A DNA stretch of 41,846 nucleotides from Bryobacterales bacterium (GTDB lineage Bacteria; Acidobacteriota; Terriglobia; Bryobacterales; Bryobacteraceae). A program made the translations under genes and the position numbers. Where the stretch lies: the NCBI GenBank assembly GCA_016789745.1, contig JAEUQF010000387.1:1-41846 (forward strand), written 5' to 3'. Below are positions 1-6,953 of the stretch, in pieces (the first letter of the stretch is position 1; each line of letters begins with the position of its first letter). The notes under the pieces were generated by a model. That model was not told the origin of the DNA. It was given only the letters and a program-made list of their open reading frames with translations, and did no database searches.

Positions 1-141
1 GGGAAGTTGTTAAGGATGGGGAAGGCGCTGGTGGGTGGGGCTACGAGGTTCTTTGACGAGGGTGAGGAGCGGCGGTTTGATGGGATGGTGAAGCGTGGGG
101 ATTGGCTGGGGTTGTGGGTGTTTTTGCGGGAGCGGGTGTAG
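1..141 (+). CDS. C-terminal end of an unidentified protein (5' end outside window)
   Basis: Reading from base 1 gives 46 codons without a stop, then TAG at 139-141. The tail is rich in glycine, basic residues and aromatics and ends in FLRERV. The open frame from the window edge and GC-rich codon use like the neighbouring chromosomal genes suggest the true end of a gene that begins upstream. No motif can be assigned from so short a piece, and the function is unknown. The next gene starts 75 bases downstream on the same strand. Confidence 0.5.
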   Translation, partial: GKLLRMGKALVGGATRFFDEGEERRFDGMVKRGDWLGLWVFLRERV

Positions 142-216
142 CGGGGGCAGGGATCAGTCCGGGATCAGAAAGCGAGGCGCTGCGGGCCATCATATCCTGG
201 AGCGAATAATAGAGAG

Positions 217-708
217 ATGGTTCGGCGATCCAACGACGACGGCTTGGACGAACGTGATAGAACCCTCCTCGAAAAACTCGAGGAATGGGGCTGGTTCGTG
301 ATCAAGGTAGGTGCAGGGCGTTCGGAGCCGGCATTCGCGTATTCGATGGGCCTTTACCAGACGTTTGGCCACCCGGAGTTGATAGTGTTCGGATTGGACT
401 TTGACACCATGCACCAACTCATCAACGATGTGGGTGCGCGGATTCAACGAGGCGAGTGTATTCGAGACGGGCAAGTTGACGAGAACTTGCTGGACGGTTA
501 TCGCTGTGTGTTCCGCTCTGTGAACAAAAAGCATTACGACCAGTTCTTGTGCTACGCGGGATGGTATTACCGAGGCTGGGAATTTCCAGCCTTGCAGTTG
601 ATCTGGCCAGATATGAGTGGGAAACTCCCTTGGGAGTGCGGCTTCGACGAGCGCTATGCGGCTGATCAGCCGATGTTGTTTGCGGCGTCTGACTCGAGCA
701 AAGAGTAG
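217..708 (+). CDS. DUF4262 domain-containing protein
   Basis: A 163-residue soluble protein with no signal peptide or membrane segment. The core shows the features of the DUF4262 family: a GWFVIKV strand near residues 25-31, then FAYSMGLYQTFGHPELIVFGL around 40-60, and a segment predicting how often a residue count or interval is set is not visible. DUF4262 has no established biochemical role. The ATG is preceded by a purine-rich AGAGAG, a plausible weak ribosome site. It faces hrpB tail to tail, and the 149-base gap contains a perfect 15-base-pair palindrome. Family assignment rests on the GLxxTFGHPELxVFGL signature. Function is unknown. Confidence 0.75.
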   Translation: MVRRSNDDGLDERDRTLLEKLEEWGWFVIKVGAGRSEPAFAYSMGLYQTFGHPELIVFGLDFDTMHQLINDVGARIQRGECIRDGQVDENLLDGYRCVFRSVNKKHYDQFLCYAGWYYRGWEFPALQLIWPDMSGKLPWECGFDERYAADQPMLFAASDSSKE

Positions 709-830
709 CTGCTGTCGAGACGCTGCGCATCGAAGTTGGGACGGCCCTTCAAGATGCGATTTCGAAGGTAGCCCCGGGACACCGTGGCCGTGAGAACCGG
801 CTGAGCTTGAAGGCAAGCAGGCGCGACGTG

Positions 831-864
831 GGGGTAGGGCAGACGTAGACGTCTGCCCTACCCC
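831..864. repeat. Perfect 15-bp palindrome at the convergent hrpB/DUF4262 junction
   Basis: GGGGTAGGGCAGACG at 831-845 and its exact reverse complement at 850-864 are separated by four bases (TAGA). The right arm covers the hrpB stop codon (858-860). It could fold as a very stable hairpin in transcripts from either strand, so it may act as a bidirectional terminator, but no T-run follows on either side. The inner motif TAGGGCAGACG closely resembles part of the palindrome at 38001-38045, which suggests a dispersed REP-like element. Confidence 0.7.
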
Positions 865-3260
865 GGATTCTCCGGCCATTGGTGTTTGGGGTAGCGGCGC
901 ATGAGTTCTTTGCGCACCTGCGGGTACCAGCGTTCCCAGAAGCCGGCTAGATCTGTCGTGGTTTGGACGGGGCGTTGGTTGGGGGCTAGCAGGAGTACAA
1001 CTACGTGCACTTTGCCGTTGGCGACTTTCGGCGTGTCTCTCATGCCGAAGAAGTCCTGCAGTCTCGATGAGAGTCGCGGGGCTTGATCGTCTACGTACTC
1101 CAGCTTGGCGCTGCGGCCGTTGGGGAGCTTCCATCTTTGCGGGGCTAGTTCATCGAGCAGTCGGCGCGCTTCGCCCAGGCGGGATTCCAGGTGCCGAACC
1201 AGGCCTCCATCCTTAGCCTCCTGTTCCAACTCGTGGAAGGAGCGCTTGCCTTTCGTTAGTTCTCCTAGTGCATCGAGTGCGTCATCTTCCGTCCACGCGG
1301 GCAGCCGATTGGTATGCTTCGCGGCGAAGCGCAGCCTTGCCAGGAAGGCGTTCACTTCCTCCACATCCGTGAACCGCACCAGTCCGGCTTCGCGGGCTTT
1401 CTGGGACAGAAGCGCGCCTGCCAGTTCGGGGTCCACCTTGCCACCTCGAGTCTCTTCGATCGTCAGGCCTTCGTAGAGCATGGCATTGACGGACTCGACT
1501 CGCTCCCCTTGCCGGTTCCACTCCACCGCAGTCTTCTCAACGATGCTGTCGGTATAGAGATCGATCAACCAATCGGGCTCGATGCCGCTGGCGAGTCGCA
1601 CCAGCGGCAGACCGCGCTCCTTGCGTTCTTCAATATCAATCGCCACCAGCCACTGCGGATTGCGCACAGTGCTCGTTTTGGCCATCACCGCCGAGCCGCC
1701 GCCTGCCAGCAGCAATTCGTCACCCTGGCGGCGTTTGGCCACGCGGTCCGGGAAGCCCGCGAGAATCGCCAGACGTAGCGCGGCGTCATCCTGCTTCTTC
1801 TGTTGTGGCAGCCGCATGGCGCTGGTGACGGCGTTGGCAAGACGGCGCGTGTTGCCGGGGTGCTGGCCTTCGATGAGAGCGAAGATATCGGAGTCCAGGC
1901 GGCGGTGCGTGTCGTCGGGGAGTCGCGCACCCAGGCTGAGCAGGCAGGCGGCGAGGGTGGCGGCATCGGGCACGCCGCGCTTCTCGCCTTCGATGACGAT
2001 GCGGGCCAGGCGCGGCTCTAGCGGGCATTGCACCATGCGTTTACCTAGCGCGTTGAGGCTGCCGTCGGTGTGGGTGGCGTCCAGGCGGGCGAGCAGCGTT
2101 TCGGCGGCTTGGATGGCGGCTTCGGGCGGGGCGTCGAGCCAGGGGAGTTCATCGAAGTGGCGGATGCCCATAGCTTTCAGGGTTAGGGTGAGGGCGCTGA
2201 GGTCGTCGCGTTGGATCTCGGGCAGGTCGCGGGCGGCGCGGCGGATGAGGTCGTCCTGCGGGTAGAGGCGGATGACCCGGCCGGGTGCGGTGCGGGCGCT
2301 GCGTCCGGCTCGTTGGGTGGCCGAAGCCTGGCTGATGCGCTTGATCTGGAGGGTGGGCAGGCCGCTCCAGGGCGAGTGCGAGGCGATGCGCGCGAGGCCG
2401 GAATCGATGACGACGGTGACGCCGTCGATGGTGACGGAACTCTCGGCGACGTTGGTGGAGAGGATGACCTTTCGTTGCTTGTTGGGCGTGACGGCGCGGT
2501 CTTGTTCTTCGGGCGTGAGGTCGCCGTGGAGCGGTGTGATGTGGAGGTTGTGACGTTCGGCGAGGCGGGCGAGCGCGGTGGCGGAGCGGCGGATTTCGTT
2601 GGCGCCGGGGAGGAAGACAAGGAGGTCGCCGGGGGTGGGGTCGGCGAGGATGGCTTCCACGGATTGGCGCACCTGGTCGTCAAGGGGGTCGGTGGAGTGC
2701 GGGCGATAGCGCACGTCCATGGGGAAGAGGCGGCCTTCGCTGCGGAGGATGGGGCAGTTGTCGAGGTAGGCGGCGATGGGCGCGGCGTCGAGCGTGGCGG
2801 ACATGACGACGAGCTTCAGGTCCGGGCGGGTGGTGCGCTGCAGGTGGCGGAGGAGGGCAAGGGCGAGGTCGGTGTCGAGGTGGCGTTCGTGGAACTCGTC
2901 GAGGATAACGATGGACGCGGGGGCGAGCGTGGGGTCGGAGAGAAAGCGGCGGGTGAGGACGCCTTCAGTGAAGAAGCGCAGGCGCGTGTTGCGGCCGCCC
3001 GATTGTTCGAAGCGCACCTGATAGCCGACGGTGTCGCCGAGGGGTTCGCCGAGTTCTTCGGCGACGCGGCGCGCGGCGAGGCGTGCGGCGAGGCGGCGGG
3101 GTTCCAGGACCCAGACTTCGCCCTGCGTGGTGGGGAGGAGCGCAGGTGGGACTCGAGTGGTTTTGCCTGCGCCGGGGGGCGCCTCCAAGACGAGGTTGGC
3201 GTGCTGCTTGAGAGTATCGACGAGCTCGGGCAGCAGGTCATCAATGGGTAAGCGGATCAA
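858..3260 (-). CDS. hrpB: ATP-dependent helicase HrpB
   Basis: An 800-residue DEAH-box helicase of the HrpB family, near the usual length of about 800-850. Visible motifs in order are the Walker A loop PPGAGKTT at residues 28-35, DEFH at 121-124 (the DExH box), SAT at 154-156, the STNVAESS segment near 268-275 and QRAGRSAR at 317-324 (motif VI). A helicase-associated region and an HrpB-specific C-terminal domain follow. The family is involved in RNA or DNA unwinding, but its precise role in bacteria is poorly defined. The reading frame has an upstream stop at 3267-3269, so the start must be TTG at 3260, which matches family N-termini. The start lies only a few bases from the divergent amidohydrolase gene. 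Confidence 0.95.
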   Translation of the reverse strand: MIRLPIDDLLPELVDTLKQHANLVLEAPPGAGKTTRVPPALLPTTQGEVWVLEPRRLAARLAARRVAEELGEPLGDTVGYQVRFEQSGGRNTRLRFFTEGVLTRRFLSDPTLAPASIVILDEFHERHLDTDLALALLRHLQRTTRPDLKLVVMSATLDAAPIAAYLDNCPILRSEGRLFPMDVRYRPHSTDPLDDQVRQSVEAILADPTPGDLLVFLPGANEIRRSATALARLAERHNLHITPLHGDLTPEEQDRAVTPNKQRKVILSTNVAESSVTIDGVTVVIDSGLARIASHSPWSGLPTLQIKRISQASATQRAGRSARTAPGRVIRLYPQDDLIRRAARDLPEIQRDDLSALTLTLKAMGIRHFDELPWLDAPPEAAIQAAETLLARLDATHTDGSLNALGKRMVQCPLEPRLARIVIEGEKRGVPDAATLAACLLSLGARLPDDTHRRLDSDIFALIEGQHPGNTRRLANAVTSAMRLPQQKKQDDAALRLAILAGFPDRVAKRRQGDELLLAGGGSAVMAKTSTVRNPQWLVAIDIEERKERGLPLVRLASGIEPDWLIDLYTDSIVEKTAVEWNRQGERVESVNAMLYEGLTIEETRGGKVDPELAGALLSQKAREAGLVRFTDVEEVNAFLARLRFAAKHTNRLPAWTEDDALDALGELTKGKRSFHELEQEAKDGGLVRHLESRLGEARRLLDELAPQRWKLPNGRSAKLEYVDDQAPRLSSRLQDFFGMRDTPKVANGKVHVVVLLLAPNQRPVQTTTDLAGFWERWYPQVRKELMRRYPKHQWPENPG

Positions 3261-3261
3261 G

Positions 3262-3270
3262 TAGTATTAT
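3262..3270 (+). promoter_or_regulatory. Possible -10 element for the amidohydrolase gene
   Basis: TAGTAT (3262-3267), overlapping TATTAT (3265-3270), is the only -10-like sequence between the divergent starts of hrpB and the amidohydrolase. If it is used, transcription would begin near 3274 and the mRNA would have almost no leader before the ATG at 3281. No convincing -35 is visible. This is a weak inference. Confidence 0.25.
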
Positions 3271-3280
3271 GGCTGTTCTT

Positions 3281-4165
3281 ATGAATCGCCGCGCTTTTGT
3301 TGGATCCATGACGGCTGCTGGTGCAGGTATGGCAGGTGCCGCTCCCGTGAAACGGATTATTGATTCGCATGTGCATGTATGGAAGACGGATCCGCAGTTT
3401 CCGTTTGCGCAGGGGGCAAAGCCGAATCCGGCCGATGCCACGGCGGAGACGCTGCTGGATCTGATGAAGGCGAATGGCGTATCGCATACGGTGATCATTC
3501 AGGTGATCCACTACCGCTTCGACAACAGCTACCTGGCCGATGTGTTGAAGCGGTATCCGAAGGCGTTCCACGGCGTGGCGCGCGTGAATCCGGAGGATCC
3601 GGGGAATGCGGATCATCTGGAGAAGCTGGTGAAGGAGCAGCGCTTTCGCGGGGTGCGCCTGAGTCCTGGTGGCAATGCGAGTGGGGATTGGATCAAGGGG
3701 CCGCTGATGCCGCCGCTGTGGAGGCGATGCTCTGATTTGAAGGTGCCGATGACGCTGCTGATGCCGGTGTCGCGGTGTCCGGATGCGGCGGCGTTGATTG
3801 AGAAGTATCCGGATCTGACGGTGGTGGTGGATCACATGGCGGATTCTCCGATCGACAAGCCGGCGGAATTAGAGAAGCTGATCGCATTAGCGCGATATCC
3901 GAAGGTGTTTGTGAAGATATCGCATACGTGGTCGCTCTCCAAACAGGAGTATCCGTGGCGGGATACGTTCGATCAGGTGAAGCGGCTGCACCAGGCGTTC
4001 GGGCCGCAACGGCTGATGTGGGGGACGGATTGGCCGGTGTCGGCGCATAAGGCGAAGTATGAACAGACGCTGGCGGTGGTTCGGGATGAGATGACGTTTT
4101 TGAACGACAAGGACCGGGAGTGGATGCTGGCGAAGACGATTGAGCGGGTGTGGCCGTTTAAGTAA
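3281..4165 (+). CDS. Tat-exported amidohydrolase (amidohydrolase_2 family)
   Basis: A 294-residue metal-dependent hydrolase of the TIM-barrel amidohydrolase_2 type. The N-terminus MNRRAFVGS with an alanine/glycine-rich stretch looks like a twin-arginine signal. The metal-binding DSHVHVW motif falls at residues 28-34, with histidines 30 and 32. The VVVDHMA strand and the GTDWPVS motif near the C-terminus supply the usual histidine and aspartate ligands. Relatives include 2-pyrone-4,6-dicarboxylate-lactonase-like and L-fuconolactonase-like enzymes, so a lactone or decarboxylation substrate is possible, but it cannot be chosen from sequence. The ATG at 3281 gives the clean Tat motif; an in-frame ATG at 3269 is an alternative. 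Neither has a clear ribosome site. Confidence 0.85.
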   Translation: MNRRAFVGSMTAAGAGMAGAAPVKRIIDSHVHVWKTDPQFPFAQGAKPNPADATAETLLDLMKANGVSHTVIIQVIHYRFDNSYLADVLKRYPKAFHGVARVNPEDPGNADHLEKLVKEQRFRGVRLSPGGNASGDWIKGPLMPPLWRRCSDLKVPMTLLMPVSRCPDAAALIEKYPDLTVVVDHMADSPIDKPAELEKLIALARYPKVFVKISHTWSLSKQEYPWRDTFDQVKRLHQAFGPQRLMWGTDWPVSAHKAKYEQTLAVVRDEMTFLNDKDREWMLAKTIERVWPFK

Positions 4166-4190
4166 GGGCTAGCTTGGAAGCTTGGCGATC

Positions 4191-4388
4191 TCATCCGCTT
4201 CCATGTCGCCCGCCGGCGGCTTCTCTGGCACGGGGACATCGGTTTGGGAAGCGATTCAATGACTGGAGGCTCAGAACAAGCTGGTCGAACCACTTCGGGC
4301 CGTGGGTTGGAGCGGCATCGACGACCCATCTGTAGAGCTGATCGGCGTCAGCTTTGGCAGTGTCAGTCAGTACGACTTGGTATGCCAT
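4191..4388 (-). pseudogene. Truncated ParE/RelE-type toxin
   Basis: 65 residues starting MAYQVVLTDTAKADADQLY, then WFDQLVLSLQSLNRFPNRCP, which matches the first two thirds of ParE-family toxins: an initial strand, a helical hairpin and the FPxRCP turn. Intact members run about 90-100 residues and continue with the strands that carry the ribosome- or gyrase-active residues. Here the frame ends in REAAGGRHGSG and a stop, so that part is missing. The ATG overlaps the 3' end of the antitoxin frame by 26 bases, as is normal for these operons, and GGAAAG precedes it. The remnant is probably inactive. It ends close to the amidohydrolase stop, consistent with a decayed insertion. Confidence 0.7.
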
Positions 4389-4654
4389 ACTTTCCGCGAA
4401 ACTCGCGCTCAAAATCTTCGAGGCGCTGCCCTCGGCCGGCACCACGATCCGCGAGTCCGCGCTCGATACCTGCTATCGCTTCAAGTTTCGTCGACGTGAT
4501 CGAGTAGTTGCTGGTACGCGGTGATATCCTGAACCACTACTCCGGTCTCACCTTCGGTGAGGACTACGGGCCGGCTGCTTTTCCGAATATCCGCCATTAG
4601 AGTGGCCGCGTCTTCTTTCAGCACGCGGAGTGGGCGGTCCTCTAAGTCGAGCAT
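4363..4654 (-). pseudogene. Frameshifted Phd/YefM-type antitoxin
   Basis: From the ATG at 4654 the frame encodes 57 residues with the Phd/YefM layout: MLDLEDRPLRVLKED, then a helix, RKSSRPVVLTEGE and VVVQDITAYQQLLD. It stops at 4481-4483. A one-base change of frame between about 4485 and 4500 continues with LEAIAGIERGLADRGAGR and ends at 4363. That is the expected antitoxin C-terminal helix, which wraps the toxin. The extension overlaps the toxin start, as in intact modules. The N-terminal DNA-binding half might still be made, but the toxin-neutralising tail is out of frame. A sequencing error would look the same. This call comes from translating the minus strand by hand. Confidence 0.7.
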
Positions 4655-4667
4655 GGATTCCTCGCCT

Positions 4668-5051
4668 TCACTTTAACATCCCGGGACGTTCGGAAAGGCT
4701 ACGCTCTAGTCCCTCTAACGTGGTGGTGACTTCTTTGAGCTTCTCGGCAGCTGATCTTGCCTGTTCCTTGTATCTCTCGAGTTCCGTTCTGCAGGCGGCC
4801 AACTCCATTCTGCACCTCCTCAACTCATGTGCAAACTGGACGCGCAGTTCGGAGGTTTCAAATGACGTATTGCAGTCCTGACACCTGCGAATCCGGCGAT
4901 ACCATCGAAGGTCGGGTTGATCAGAAAAGTACCAGTTTCGGGAGGATGTCTCGCCCGCATAGCCAAGGGCTATTGACGCAGTGATCCGCTCGCATTTGGT
5001 GTGGCGTTCACAGGATGGGCACCACAGAACTGTAACTCGCATTTCCTCCAC
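4668..5051 (-). CDS. Small zinc-ribbon protein with C-terminal coiled coil
   Basis: 127 residues. Two CxxC knuckles, CPSC near residues 11-14 and CQDC near 57-60, bracket a basic WYRRIRRC segment followed by NTSFETSEL. This arrangement resembles the zinc ribbon of the repressor NrdR (CPxC...RRRxCxxCxxRFTTxE), but the NrdR ATP-cone is absent. Instead the C-terminal half (about 75-120) is charged and heptad-like, predicting a coiled coil. The frame begins with GTG at 5051, directly after the stop of the preceding small ORF; ATG at 5042 is the alternative start, with GGAGG only two bases before it. The function is unknown; nucleic-acid binding is an inference from the ribbon. Confidence 0.6.
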   Translation of the reverse strand: MEEMRVTVLWCPSCERHTKCERITASIALGYAGETSSRNWYFSDQPDLRWYRRIRRCQDCNTSFETSELRVQFAHELRRCRMELAACRTELERYKEQARSAAEKLKEVTTTLEGLERSLSERPGMLK

Positions 5052-5183
5052 CTATCCGGCAGCAGGGAGGTCTTCGACGTCGCCCAGCATCTCGCGCTCG
5101 ATATCCTTCACAAGGATGGCTACTTCGTCAGCCAAGACCGACGCGTTCAACACGGCGACCGGCGAAACGGTCACGCCTGCCAC
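5052..5183 (-). CDS. Small ORF of 43 residues, unknown
   Basis: GTG at 5181-5183 begins 43 codons ending at TAG 5052-5054. The product starts MAGVTVSPVAVLNASVLADE and continues with an acidic stretch (KDIEREMLGDVEDLP). AGGAAAAGGGAAAG lies upstream and could serve as a ribosome site. The ORF fits between the GIY-YIG gene (ends 5240) and the zinc-ribbon gene (starts 5051) with no wasted space, on the same strand. It has no recognisable family. It may be a short protein or a remnant. Confidence 0.35.
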   Translation of the reverse strand: MAGVTVSPVAVLNASVLADEVAILVKDIEREMLGDVEDLPAAG

Positions 5184-5239
5184 AATGGCTTTCCCTTTTC
5201 CTGTTCAGACTTCTTTGTAACCTTTAGCTTCTCGCTAAG

Positions 5240-5815
5240 TCACTCAACCTCTGCTGAGAACTGCCAGCGCTTGTAGCTCTGGCGACGGATGGTGCCGAGC
5301 CTGTGTACGATCTTCTGAGAGTACTCCTGCTCGCAGCGCGTGACGATGTTCGGCTTGAGCAATTCCAACTCCATCTCGATGAGTTTCAGCCGAATCCGCA
5401 GCCGCAGGAATCGTTCAACCTCTTCGTCAGGGGTGAGCCCCAGATCGACTTCCGGCAGCGAGTTGAAGTTGTGCTGCTTGTTCAAGGGCGGATGGAAGAA
5501 TTCGATCAATTCCTTCTCGATAACCTGCCTTACTGCCCTGTTCTCTTCCGGTTTCCAACCGATGGACTTGGCACCGCTTGCCTCAAAATCTGACAGTCTA
5601 TCGTGGACTTGCAAACGAGTCCGTAGGGAATCCGCGATTCCGACGTACCACACCCGATTGGCGTCATCGAGAGCCAGGTACACGCCTCCCGTCGCCGGCA
5701 AGTTCGTCAAGTGATCCAGGGGCCGCCGCGCAAGCGCGCCAACTTCGACCGGAGGACGGCGCAGTGGCTTCAGCAGAGTAGGCTCTGCGGAGGGAATCCT
5801 TTCAGATCGAATCAT
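5240..5815 (-). CDS. GIY-YIG nuclease domain protein
   Basis: 191 residues from the ATG at 5815. A GIY-YIG-like domain occupies about residues 42-115: GVY at 44-46, YVG at 57-59, the SLRTRL arginines at 65 and 67, a glutamate in KELIEFF at 102, and PPLNK with asparagine 112. These are the positions used for metal-dependent strand cleavage in the family, so the active site looks complete. The C-terminal third is a charged helix-rich segment of unknown role. An upstream in-frame ATG at 5959 would add 48 residues and overlap the preceding small gene. Neighbours suggest an accessory cassette. Roles in such contexts include mobile-element homing, repair and defence; none can be assigned here. Confidence 0.65.
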   Translation of the reverse strand: MIRSERIPSAEPTLLKPLRRPPVEVGALARRPLDHLTNLPATGGVYLALDDANRVWYVGIADSLRTRLQVHDRLSDFEASGAKSIGWKPEENRAVRQVIEKELIEFFHPPLNKQHNFNSLPEVDLGLTPDEEVERFLRLRIRLKLIEMELELLKPNIVTRCEQEYSQKIVHRLGTIRRQSYKRWQFSAEVE

Positions 5816-5933
5816 ATCCCAAACGCCAAGAGTATGGGATTGCCCATTTGCGGCATCTAGTTCGAGGGACTTCGCCTTCCTGCGATCAAGGATGCATGTC
5901 GAGAGCGGTGCTATTCGGTCGGATCTTCGCCGA

Positions 5934-6125
5934 TCATCTCGTCTTGGTTGCGACTTCATCGCGAAGCAGCCGGAAGGCCTGCGTAGGCCCGCTTCGGTGG
6001 TGGGAATCATGAGCGTCAGCCAGGATCGAAACCAAGTAGTCGTTCAGCGTTCGACCGCGCTTTGTTGCCGTCACCTGCAAACCGTGAAGGATGTCAGCAC
6101 GGAAATCGGTGATTGGCAAGTCCAT
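5934..6125 (-). CDS. Small ribbon-helix-helix-like protein
   Basis: 63 residues beginning MDLPITDFRADILHGLQVTA and continuing KRGRTLNDYLVSILADA. A short N-terminal strand, then a helix, a KRGRT turn and a second helix is the layout of Arc/CopG-type ribbon-helix-helix DNA-binding proteins and of many antitoxins. The start is ATG at 6125, with GAAGG close by. It begins 29 bases from the divergent alpha/beta hydrolase start, so it could control that intergenic space. It precedes the GIY-YIG gene on the same strand. The assignment rests on pattern only; DNA binding is an inference. Confidence 0.5.
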   Translation of the reverse strand: MDLPITDFRADILHGLQVTATKRGRTLNDYLVSILADAHDSHHRSGPTQAFRLLRDEVATKTR

Positions 6126-6154
6126 GCCTTCAGTCGAGTACAGTAGGGGAATAT

Positions 6155-6784
6155 ATGGCCGAGTCCTTCCAGCAAGGCGGCATTCGCGGATTCCTGCACC
6201 GCCCGGATTCCGGCTCCTTCGAAACCTCGGTCGTGCTGGCACACGGGGCCGGCTCCAACGCCAATGCCCCCATCCTGATCCGCGCCTGCGAAGCCTTGTC
6301 CGCCGCCGGTTTCGCCTGTCTCCGCATCGATCTCCCATTCCGGCAAGCGCGCCCCTCCGGACCGCCACATCCCAGCTTCGCGGCCAAGGATCAGGCCGGC
6401 ATCGCGGAGGCGACCCTCGCCATGCGGCAGCTAGGCGCCAGCCGCGTCGTGGCCGGTGGGCACTCCTACGGCGGGCGCCAGGCGTCTATGCTGGTAGCCG
6501 CGCAGCCCGAAGCCGCCGACCTACTCCTTCTGTTCTCCTATCCCCTCCACCCCCCTGACAAGCCGGAGGCCCTCCGCGTTTCCCATTTCGTGACAATCCG
6601 CGTGCCGGCGGTCTTCGTCCACGGTACCAAGGACCCATTTGGCACGATCTGGGAAATGGAGGCCGCCCTCAAAGGGTTGCCAGTTTCTCCCAAACTGCTG
6701 GAAATGCCCGGCTGCGGCCACGACTTGCGGCGGGTGGATTGGCCGCGAGTGGTGGAAACCATTACGTTCTCAGAAAACTCTTAG
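6155..6784 (+). CDS. Alpha/beta hydrolase, dienelactone hydrolase/KANL3-Tex30-like
   Basis: A 209-residue cytosolic alpha/beta hydrolase. The oxyanion strand VVLAHGAGSN is near residues 28-37, the nucleophile elbow GHSYGG (serine near 109) is central, HGTKDP supplies the likely acid residue and GCGHDL the catalytic histidine. This order and the small size match the KANL3/Tex30-like abhydrolase group; the substrate is unknown. ATG 6155 is chosen because AGGGGA lies five to ten bases before it. The longer frame from 6113 lacks a ribosome site and adds residues unlike the family. The gene stands alone between the divergent RHH-like gene and a hairpin ahead of mraZ. Confidence 0.8.
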   Translation: MAESFQQGGIRGFLHRPDSGSFETSVVLAHGAGSNANAPILIRACEALSAAGFACLRIDLPFRQARPSGPPHPSFAAKDQAGIAEATLAMRQLGASRVVAGGHSYGGRQASMLVAAQPEAADLLLLFSYPLHPPDKPEALRVSHFVTIRVPAVFVHGTKDPFGTIWEMEAALKGLPVSPKLLEMPGCGHDLRRVDWPRVVETITFSENS

Positions 6785-6794
6785 CCACATCCTG

Positions 6795-6818
6795 TAGTGC
6801 CCCTTAGGGGCGGCACTA
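6795..6818 (+). terminator. Hairpin between the hydrolase gene and mraZ
   Basis: TAGTGCC at 6795-6801 pairs with GGCACTA at 6812-6818, enclosing a CC/GG-rich centre (CCTTAGGGGC). It starts eleven bases after the hydrolase stop. Only a modest pyrimidine stretch (ACTTTCTC) follows after a further twelve bases, so it is not a textbook intrinsic terminator, but it is the natural candidate for separating the hydrolase transcript from the dcw cluster. Confidence 0.5.
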
Positions 6819-6886
6819 GATCTAGACTTTCTCACATTCGACCAGACGTATAAAAGTCGAAGGCCAACCCCAACAAAAAAAGGGGC

Positions 6887-6916
6887 TTGCCCTCTTAGGT
6901 GGAACTATGCTCTAAT
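6887..6916 (+). promoter_or_regulatory. Candidate promoter of the dcw cluster
   Basis: TTGCCC (6887-6892) and TCTAAT (6911-6916) are separated by 18 bases and lie about 40 bases before the mraZ start, in an otherwise A-rich stretch. Directly after the -10, TCCCA (6916-6920) and TGGGA (6925-6929) form an inverted repeat. MraZ of E. coli represses its own promoter through TGGGN direct repeats, so these could be MraZ contact sites, though the orientation here is inverted. The promoter call is a visual match only. Confidence 0.45.
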
Positions 6917-6953
6917 CCCATCAGTGGGACGAACTGCAACGATCTGACACGAT

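Noticed and set aside
2211..3251. A 346-codon + frame opposite hrpB
   Set aside because: Composition is glycine, glutamate, aspartate and valine-heavy with no motif; hrpB on the other strand has all helicase motifs.
5240..6010. The full 256-codon frame as the GIY-YIG protein
   Set aside because: Its first part overlaps the RHH-like gene and has a low-quality, arginine-rich composition; starts at 5815 or 5959 are more reasonable.
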